NCBI GenBank assembly: GCA_047921175.1
Contig: JBLRWQ010000040.1
Span: 1 to 27,794, forward strand
Origin: T1Sed10-7 sp047921175
Lineage (GTDB): Bacteria; Actinomycetota; Nitriliruptoria; Nitriliruptorales; Nitriliruptoraceae
Reading direction: 5' to 3'
Length of the DNA stretch: 27,794 nt
The notes under the pieces were generated by a model. It was not told the DNA's origin, did not search any database, and was given only the letters and a program-made list of their open reading frames with translations. This document shows positions 21,963 to 27,794 of this stretch, piece by piece (the stretch's first letter is position 1; the number at the start of each line of letters is the position of its first letter). The translations under genes were made by a program, and so were the position numbers.

Positions 21963-22337
21963 ATGAGCACCCGCACCGACGACGGCACCACCACGACCCC
22001 CGAGTCACCGCCCGCGCTGCAGCTCATCGACGCTGGAGCCGTGACCGCGCTGCCTCGCCGGGAGCTGGCGCCCGGGGTGACCTACGCCCCGCTGTGGACC
22101 GAGGGCCGGTCCTTCGCGGGGGTGTTCCACCTCGAGCCGGACGCGGTCATCCCCGAGCACACCCACACCTCCCACTGCCATCACGTGTGGATGCTCGACG
22201 GTGAGGTCCGCATCCTCGACCGGACGCTGCCACCCGGCTCCTACGCCTACGTGGCCCCGGGCCAGCCCCACGACCTGGTGGCCGGACCCGACGGCGCCAC
22301 GGCCTTCTACCTGTACCTCGTCACCTCGACCCCGTAG
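21963..22337 (+). CDS. Small cupin-domain protein
   Basis: A 124-residue single cupin. Motif 1 is PEHTHTSHCHHVWMLDGEV with several histidines but with His in place of the usual Glu; motif 2 is PPGSYAYVAPGQPHDL with the last metal-ligand His. The first 20 residues are low in complexity (Thr-rich). Such proteins bind a metal and may be dioxygenases, isomerases or simple sensors; the substrate cannot be named. It starts 80 bp after the hairpin that closes the sulfur operon and has a possible -10 (CAGACT) about 25 bp upstream, so it is probably a separate unit. A GGTGGG lies before ATG 21963. Confidence 0.82.
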   Translation: MSTRTDDGTTTTPESPPALQLIDAGAVTALPRRELAPGVTYAPLWTEGRSFAGVFHLEPDAVIPEHTHTSHCHHVWMLDGEVRILDRTLPPGSYAYVAPGQPHDLVAGPDGATAFYLYLVTSTP

Positions 22338-22473
22338 CCGCGTCGCTCCGGTCACGGCCGAGGGGCCCTGACGGAGGTGCACGGAGAGGGCCACCATCAT
22401 CACCGCACGTCCGCTCGTCTCGTCGAGCCGGACGACCCGCGATCCGCGGGCCTGCCCGGGGCCTGGTCCTGGT

Positions 22474-25314
22474 GTGAACGTCACGCTGCATCGTCACCGC
22501 ACCGTCGCCCCGCCACCTGTCGTTCCGGGCTCGGCGCCGCCGGCCGACCTCGCCACGCTGCCACCCGACGAGGTGTTCGCGCACCTCGGTAGCTGCCCCG
22601 CTGGTCTGACCGCCGCGGAGGCGGCGACCCGGCTGGTCGCGGTCGGTCCGAACGAGCTCCAGGAGACCGGCGGGACCACGCTCGTCCAGGGGTTCGTCGG
22701 CAACGTCACCAACCTGATGGCGATCCTGCTGTGGGTCGCCGGGGTGCTGGCGCTGCTGGCCGAGCTCCCACAGCTCGCCATCGCGGTCTGGGTCGTCAAC
22801 CTCATCAACGGGGCGTTCAGCACCTGGCAGGAGCATCGGGCGGAGCAGGCGGTCCAGGCCCTCAGGCGTCTGCTGCCCGCCACCGCGAGGGTCCTGCGCG
22901 ACGGGGTCGAGGTGGCGGTCGAAGCGGCCACGCTCGTCCCCGGTGACGTGCTCCTGCTGGCCGAGGGAGACCGCATCAGCGTGGACGCCCGGCTCGTCGC
23001 GGCGCATGAGCTCCGCGTCGACCAGTCCGCGCTGACCGGTGAGTCCGACCCGGTCCGGCGCACGGCTGAGGCGCAGCCGCCCGGTGCCCGCGCTCCGGCA
23101 GAGGAGCTGAACCGGGTCGTAGCGGGGACGCTGGTGACCAGCGGCCGGGGCACCGCGATCGTGGCCGCTACCGGGATGGACACCGCCTTCGGCACCATCG
23201 CCGCGCTGACCCAGTCCACCGAGGCTGAGGCGAGCCCGCTGCAGCGCGAGCTGGCCACGCTCACCCGCGTCGTCGCCGTCATCGCGGTCACGCTCGGGCT
23301 CGCCTTCCTCGCCCTCAGCCTCGCCCTGACGGATATGTCGCTGAGCCGGGGGCTGATCTTCTCCCTCGGCATGATCGTGGCCTTCGTGCCCGAGGGCCTG
23401 CTGCCCACGGTCACCCTGTCGCTGGCGATGGCCACCCAGCGGATGGCCCGCCGCCAGGCGCTGGTCAAGCGCCTGTCGGCGGTCGAGACGCTCGGCTCGA
23501 CCACGGTGATCTGTACCGACAAGACCGGCACGCTGACCGCGAACCAGATGACGCTGCGGGCGGTGGTCACCCCCGAGGAGTGCGTCGCGGTGACCGGGAC
23601 GGGCTACGAGGTGGACGGTGGCTTCGTCCGCGATGGACGGCCACTGGACACGGTCCCGCCTGCCGTGCTCGAGGTGTTGCGGACCGGCGCGCTGGCCAAC
23701 GACGCCCGGCTGGACCGTGGCGACGACGGCCAGGTCCGCGTCATCGGCGACCCGACCGAGGCCGCCCTGCTCGTCGCGGCGGCGAAGGCCGGGATCGACG
23801 CCGAGGTGGTGGCGCGCGACGCGCCCCGGGTGGCCGAGTTCCCGTTCGACACCGCACGCAAGCGCATGAGCACGGTGCATCGGGACGGCGCCGGGCTGCG
23901 GCTGCACGTCAAGGGTGCGGCACGGGAGCTGCTGGCCCGGTGCACGACGCTGCGCACCCTGGACGGTGACCGACCCCTCGCCGGTCCCGATCGGGCCGCC
24001 ATCCTCGCCGCCCACGACGAGCTCTCGGGTCAGGCGATGCGGGTGCTGGGCGTGGCGACCCGGGACCTCGATGGTCCACGGACCGAGGTCGCCGTCGACC
24101 TCCCGGTCGAGGACGTCGAGCAGGACCTGGTCTGGCTCGGGCTGGTCGGCCTGCTCGATCCACCCCGCCCGGCGGTGGCCGAGGCGGTGCGCCGGTGCCG
24201 CCGGGCCGGCATCCGGATCCTGATGATCACCGGGGACTACGGCATCACCGCGGCGAGCATCGCCCGCCGCGTCGGGATCGTCCCCCCGGACGAGCAGGTA
24301 CGCGTCGTCAACGGCGCGGAGCTCGACCAGCTCGACGACCGAGCGCTCGAGACGCTGCTCGCCGACGCGGTGCTGTTCGCCCGGGCGACCCCGGAGCACA
24401 AGCTGCGCGTCGTCTCCGCCCTCCAGGCACGGGGCGAGGTGGTGGCCGTCACCGGCGACGGCGTCAACGACGCCCCGGCGCTCAAGCGGGCCGACATCGG
24501 GGTCGCGATGGGCGCCTCCGGCACCGACGTCGCCCGGGAGGCGGCGGACATCGTGCTCCTCGACGACGACTTCGCGTCGATCGTGGCGGCGGTGGAGGAG
24601 GGTCGGGCCGTCTACGACAACGTCCGCCGGTTCACCGGCTACATCTTCACCTCCAACACCCCGGAGGCGGTGCCGTTCGTCCTGTTCGGACTGTCCGGCG
24701 GGGTCATCCCGATCGCGCTGGGCGTCACCCACATCCTCACGGTCGACCTCGGCACCGACCTCGCCCCAGCCCTGGCGCTCGGCGCCGAGCGACCCGAGCC
24801 CGGGGTGATGGACCGGCCACCTCGGTCCCGGGACGAGCACCTGGTGACCGCGGAGGTGCTGCGCCGCTCCTACCTGTGGCTCGGACCGATCCAGGCCGCC
24901 TGCACGATGGGGGCGTTCCTGCTCGCCTACCGCGCCATGGGCGTGACCGGCGGCTGGTCCGAGCTGCCCGACAGCGGCCCGGTCTACGCGGCCGCCACGG
25001 CGGCGGCGCTGGCGGCCGTGGTCTCGACCCAGATCGGCAACCTGCTCGCGCACCGCACCGAGCGTGCGTCCATCCTGACCGTCGGCTGGCGCAGCAACCC
25101 GTTGATCTGGGCCGGCGTGGCCTTCGAGCTGGCCCTGATCGTGGCCATCGTGTACGTGCCGCCGTTCCAGACCCTGATCGGGACGGCGGCCTTCCCGGCC
25201 TGGCTGTGGGTGCCGCTGCTCGGCCTGGCCCCGACCCTGCTGCTCGTCGACGAGGCCCGCAAGGCGGTGCTCCGGCGCCGCGCCCGCGGAACACCGGAGG
25301 AGGTCCGGTCATGA
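22474..25314 (+). CDS. P-type cation ATPase with Na+,K+-ATPase-like ion-site motifs
   Basis: A 946-residue P2-type ATPase. Catalytic motifs: TGES at 188-191, phosphorylated Asp349 in CTDKTGTLT, GDGVNDAPALK with Asp662. Ion-site motifs follow Na+,K+-ATPase closely: PEGLLPTVTLSLA in helix 4 (Glu307), TSNTPEAVPF in helix 5 (Ser727, Asn728, Glu731) and DLGTDLAPALALGAE in helix 6 (Asp758, Asp762); animal Na+,K+-ATPase has PEGLLATVT, SNIPE and DLGTDMVPA. An N-terminal cation-ATPase domain and about ten helices are present. It should export Na+ or another cation, possibly with K+ or H+ counter-transport. No beta-subunit-like gene is seen. GTG 22474 lacks a good ribosome site, so the start is unsure. 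The stop overlaps the first of two TrkA-like genes. Confidence 0.9.
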   Translation: MNVTLHRHRTVAPPPVVPGSAPPADLATLPPDEVFAHLGSCPAGLTAAEAATRLVAVGPNELQETGGTTLVQGFVGNVTNLMAILLWVAGVLALLAELPQLAIAVWVVNLINGAFSTWQEHRAEQAVQALRRLLPATARVLRDGVEVAVEAATLVPGDVLLLAEGDRISVDARLVAAHELRVDQSALTGESDPVRRTAEAQPPGARAPAEELNRVVAGTLVTSGRGTAIVAATGMDTAFGTIAALTQSTEAEASPLQRELATLTRVVAVIAVTLGLAFLALSLALTDMSLSRGLIFSLGMIVAFVPEGLLPTVTLSLAMATQRMARRQALVKRLSAVETLGSTTVICTDKTGTLTANQMTLRAVVTPEECVAVTGTGYEVDGGFVRDGRPLDTVPPAVLEVLRTGALANDARLDRGDDGQVRVIGDPTEAALLVAAAKAGIDAEVVARDAPRVAEFPFDTARKRMSTVHRDGAGLRLHVKGAARELLARCTTLRTLDGDRPLAGPDRAAILAAHDELSGQAMRVLGVATRDLDGPRTEVAVDLPVEDVEQDLVWLGLVGLLDPPRPAVAEAVRRCRRAGIRILMITGDYGITAASIARRVGIVPPDEQVRVVNGAELDQLDDRALETLLADAVLFARATPEHKLRVVSALQARGEVVAVTGDGVNDAPALKRADIGVAMGASGTDVAREAADIVLLDDDFASIVAAVEEGRAVYDNVRRFTGYIFTSNTPEAVPFVLFGLSGGVIPIALGVTHILTVDLGTDLAPALALGAERPEPGVMDRPPRSRDEHLVTAEVLRRSYLWLGPIQAACTMGAFLLAYRAMGVTGGWSELPDSGPVYAAATAAALAAVVSTQIGNLLAHRTERASILTVGWRSNPLIWAGVAFELALIVAIVYVPPFQTLIGTAAFPAWLWVPLLGLAPTLLLVDEARKAVLRRRARGTPEEVRS

Positions 25315-25976
25315 ACGCACTCGTGCTCGGTTGTGGTCGGGTCGGCTCCGGGCTCGCCCGGGAGCTCACCCAGCGGGGCGTCGAGGTGGTGGTCGTCGAC
25401 CGGGAGAAGGCGGCGCTGGAGCGGCTCGGGGACGGCTTCCCCGGCGGCAAGGTCCAGGGCAGCATCCTCGAGCGCCCCGTCCTCGCCGAGGCAGGGATCG
25501 AGCACGCCGATGCCGTCGCCGTGGTCACCGGGGACGACCACATCAACGTCTGCGTCGCCCTCGCCGCCCGCCGGCAGCTGCGCGTACCGACCGTCATCGC
25601 GCGGCTCGACGATCCGGGGACCGCCGTCGTCACCCAACGCCTGGGGATCCGGACCCTGGTGACCGTCACCTGGGGGATCCAGCGCATCGCCGATCTGATC
25701 ACCGCAACGACCGTCACCCCGGTCGCCACGCTCGGCACCGGTGGGGTCGAGGTCGTCGAGGTCCACGTCCCGGCCTTGCTCGATGGACGACCCGCCGCGG
25801 AGCTCGAGGCTGCGGGGGAGCTCAGGGTCGTGGCCCGCACCCACCACGGCCGCACCACGGTCGCCTCCGGCACGACCACCCTGCACACCGGCGACCTGGT
25901 CCACGTCGTCGTGGGCGCCGCGGCGCTTGGGCGGCTCGAGCGGCTGGTCCACCCGCACGCGAGCGAGGGGAGGTGA
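25311..25976 (+). CDS. TrkA/KtrA-type RCK protein (NAD- and C-domain)
   Basis: A 221-residue cytoplasmic protein. The N-terminal RCK_N domain has the dinucleotide motif VLGCGRVGSGLARELTQRG, the acidic end of the second strand (VVVVDREK), and GDDHINVCVALAARRQL. A C-terminal RCK_C domain follows at about residues 135-215 (VEVVEVHVPALLDGRPAAEL, HTGDLVHVVVG). Members gate K+ channels or transporters (TrkH, KtrB) on binding NAD(H) or ATP and nucleotides such as c-di-AMP. Its ATG overlaps the stop of the P-type ATPase (ATGA), and AGGTC lies upstream, so it is coupled to the pump rather than to a channel. Regulation of the ATPase, or of a channel elsewhere in the genome, are the two choices. Confidence 0.9.
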   Translation: MNALVLGCGRVGSGLARELTQRGVEVVVVDREKAALERLGDGFPGGKVQGSILERPVLAEAGIEHADAVAVVTGDDHINVCVALAARRQLRVPTVIARLDDPGTAVVTQRLGIRTLVTVTWGIQRIADLITATTVTPVATLGTGGVEVVEVHVPALLDGRPAAELEAAGELRVVARTHHGRTTVASGTTTLHTGDLVHVVVGAAALGRLERLVHPHASEGR

Positions 25977-25981
25977 GCGTC

Positions 25982-26392
25982 ATGACCAGACATGCGCTGG
26001 TGGTGGGCGGGGGCAGGATCGGCACCGCCCTGGTCCAGCAGCTCGTGGCCGAGGGGGCACGGGTGACGATCGTGGAGCGGGACGCGGATCGGGCCGAGGA
26101 GCTCCGGCCGCCGGCCGGCTGCCGGGTCGTCCACGGCGACGGGGCGGACCCGGAGGTGCTCGAGGCAGCCGGGGTCCGCACGGTCGACGTGGTCGCCGCG
26201 GTCACCGGCGACGATCCCGGCAACCTGGTCGTCTGCGCCCTGGCACGGCTGGCCTTCGGGGTGCCGCGCACGGTCTCCCGGGTCGAGGACCCCGCCCACC
26301 TGTGGCTGTTCACCCCGGCGGTCGGCGTCGACCTGGTGGTCGACCGCGCGGCGTTGCTGACCGCGGCCATCCTGGCCGACGTCGACGCCTGA
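25982..26392 (+). CDS. Second TrkA-N (RCK_N) protein
   Basis: A 136-residue RCK_N-only protein: ALVVGGGRIGTALVQQLVAE (dinucleotide loop), VTIVERDADR (acidic strand end), CRVVHGDGADPEVLEAAGV, and VTGDDPGNLVVCALARLAFG. It lacks the RCK_C domain, so it is about the size of KtrA-type N-domains alone. ATG 25982 is preferred with GGGGAGGTGAG upstream; a GTG at 25973 would overlap the previous stop by four bases and is possible. It lies 5 bp after the first RCK gene and could form a heteromer with it, as TrkA-like pairs (CeoB/CeoC in mycobacteria) do. A K+-sensing role is inference. Confidence 0.87.
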   Translation: MTRHALVVGGGRIGTALVQQLVAEGARVTIVERDADRAEELRPPAGCRVVHGDGADPEVLEAAGVRTVDVVAAVTGDDPGNLVVCALARLAFGVPRTVSRVEDPAHLWLFTPAVGVDLVVDRAALLTAAILADVDA

Positions 26393-26469
26393 CGAGAGCC
26401 TGAGGGCCCTTCCCGGTGCGTGCCCACGGTGGCAGGGTGCAGCACACCGGCGACGACAGGGAGCGGATC

Positions 26470-27794
26470 GTGACACCTCGGCGTGTGGTCATCATGGGCG
26501 CGGCGGGCCGCGACTTCCACCTGCACAACACCGTGTTCCGTGACGACCCGGCGGTCGAGGTCGTCGCGATCACCGCGACCCAGATCCCCGGTATCGACGA
26601 GCGCGTCTACCCGCCGTCGTTGGCCGGTCGGCGCTACCCCGACGGCATCCCGATCCGGCCCGAGGCGGAGCTCGAGGATCTGATCGCCCGCCACGACGTC
26701 ACCGAGGTGGTGCACGCCTACTCGGACCTGTCGCATGAGGACGTGATGCACGCCGCCTCGCGGGTGCTGGCTGCCGGCCCGGATTTCCGGCTCGTCGGTC
26801 CCGATGCCGCGATGCTGCGCAGCCGCGTGCCGGTGATCGCGGTCTGCGCGGTGCGGACCGGCTGCGGCAAGAGCCAGACCTCCCGCCGCGTCGGCCAGCT
26901 GCTGCTCGACGCCGGGCTCAAGGTCGCGCTCATCCGCCACCCGATGCCCTACGGCGACCTCGAGCGCATGCGGGTGCAGCGCTTCACGAGCCTCGCCGAC
27001 ATCGATGCCTCCGACCCCACCATCGAGGAGCGGGAGGAGTACGAGGCGCCCGTCGCCATGGGTATCACCGTCTACGCCGGTGTCGACTACGCCGACATCC
27101 TCGCCCGCGCGGAGCAGGAGGCCGACGTCATCATCTGGGATGGCGGCAACAACGATCTGCCCTTCATCCGCCCCGACGTCCACGTCACCGTCGTCGACCC
27201 GCTGCGGCCCGGCCACGAGCGCCGCTACCACCCGGGTGAGACCAACCTTCGGCTGGCCGACGTGGTCGTCATCAACAAGATCGACAGCGCCGAGGTGGCC
27301 GACGTCGAGGTGGTGGCGGCCAACGTCGCCGCCGTCAACCCGGGCGCCGCGGTGGTGCGGGCGGCCTCGCCGGTGACGCTGGACGACGGGCCGTCGCTGG
27401 CAGGCCAGCGGGTCATGGTCGTCGAGGACGGCCCGACCATCACCCACGGCGGGATGCCCTACGGGGCGGGGACCGTGGCCGCCAAGGCCGCCGGCGCCAC
27501 CGAGCTGGTCGACCCCCGGCCCTACGCGGTCGGCAGCATCGCCGCCACCTTCGCGGCGTACCCGGACATCGGGCCGGTGCTGCCGGCCATGGGCTACGGC
27601 GAGGAGCAGACCGCCGAGCTCGGTGCGACGCTGCGTGCCGCGGCGGTGGACGTGGTCGTGATCGGCACGCCGATCGACCTGTCCCGGCTCGTCGACGTCG
27701 GCCACCCGCACCGCCGGGCGACCTACGAGCTCGCCGAGCAGGGCAGCCCGGACCTGGCCGAGGTCCTGGCCGCCCACCTCGGTGGCGTGCTCGG
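26470..27794 (+). CDS. Cyclic 2,3-diphosphoglycerate synthetase-like GTPase (partial)
   Basis: At least 441 residues, cut by the window end. The first 140 residues form a Rossmann-like domain (RVVIMGAAGRDFHLHNTVFR, EVVAITATQIPGIDERVYPP). A P-loop follows in VCAVRTGCGKSQTSRRVGQL. Other blocks are ALIRHPMPYGDLERMRVQRF, DVIIWDGGNNDLPFIRPDVH, and VVINKIDSAEVADVEVV. This is the COG2403 family, which includes cyclic 2,3-diphosphoglycerate synthetase of thermophilic methanogens, where the product helps protein stability and phosphate storage. In bacteria the function is not proven and the members are often called GTPases. GTG 26470 has GGGAG 5 bp upstream. The gene is probably separate from the TrkA pair; the 77-bp gap holds a CAGGGT that could be a -10. 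Confidence 0.85.
   Translation, partial: MTPRRVVIMGAAGRDFHLHNTVFRDDPAVEVVAITATQIPGIDERVYPPSLAGRRYPDGIPIRPEAELEDLIARHDVTEVVHAYSDLSHEDVMHAASRVLAAGPDFRLVGPDAAMLRSRVPVIAVCAVRTGCGKSQTSRRVGQLLLDAGLKVALIRHPMPYGDLERMRVQRFTSLADIDASDPTIEEREEYEAPVAMGITVYAGVDYADILARAEQEADVIIWDGGNNDLPFIRPDVHVTVVDPLRPGHERRYHPGETNLRLADVVVINKIDSAEVADVEVVAANVAAVNPGAAVVRAASPVTLDDGPSLAGQRVMVVEDGPTITHGGMPYGAGTVAAKAAGATELVDPRPYAVGSIAATFAAYPDIGPVLPAMGYGEEQTAELGATLRAAAVDVVVIGTPIDLSRLVDVGHPHRRATYELAEQGSPDLAEVLAAHLGGVL

Noticed and set aside
22321..25053. A 910-codon open frame on the minus strand opposite the P-type ATPase.
   Set aside because: Its protein is low in complexity (Gly/Arg/Asp/His-rich), has no domain, and mirrors the codon bias of the real gene on the other strand.

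Overview
The window comes from a very GC-rich bacterium. Its GTG starts, high Ala/Arg/Val content, GGAGG-type ribosome sites and tightly overlapping ATGA/GTGA gene junctions suggest a deep-branching actinobacterium. That placement is inference from composition and gene types; there is no rRNA here to fix it.

Left edge (1-1510): an eroded accessory scar. It holds a DUF6429-type gene interrupted by an in-frame TGA, the decayed remains of an AbiEi/AbiEii toxin-antitoxin pair with its inverted-repeat operator still intact, and a tRNA-Leu(UAG)-like sequence whose 5' half is canonical but whose 3' half is not. This looks like the edge of an old mobile or genomic island.

Central chromosome-like part (1510-17875): homocysteine S-methyltransferase; a DsbA-like thiol oxidoreductase overlapping CcdA; a DUF2804 gene behind a GreA-family factor that lacks the usual tip signature; a three-domain regulator (degenerate KaiC-like + XRE HTH + cupin) downstream of glutamate dehydrogenase; a DUF302 gene divergent from gdh across a perfect palindrome; HdeD; a SulP anion transporter; an orphan GAF histidine kinase; and a three-gene overlapping operon of a molybdopterin oxidoreductase, a DUF1028 protein and glutaminase. 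Glutaminase and glutamate dehydrogenase are consecutive steps from glutamine to 2-oxoglutarate, so nitrogen and redox metabolism dominate. A CoA-binding protein closes this part.

Sulfur module (17901-21883): two hairpins with the same 11-bp arm core bracket an HTH/PocR-like regulator with a strong operator-like repeat upstream, followed by a sulfide:quinone oxidoreductase-like flavoprotein, a DUF1641 protein, a TusE/DsrC protein with only the penultimate Cys, and a DsrE-family protein. The likely job is oxidation of sulfide to protein-bound sulfur and hand-over between sulfur carriers. No dsrAB, sHdr, TusA or rhodanese gene is visible.

Right part (21963-27794): a small cupin; a P-type ATPase with the ion-site motifs of Na+,K+-ATPase (PEGLL, SNTPE, DLGTD), translationally coupled to two TrkA/RCK-type NAD- and K+-sensing proteins but with no TrkH/KtrB channel gene; and a cyclic 2,3-diphosphoglycerate synthetase-like GTPase that runs off the window. 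A TAGCGT hexamer recurs upstream of six genes and is probably the local -10 element.
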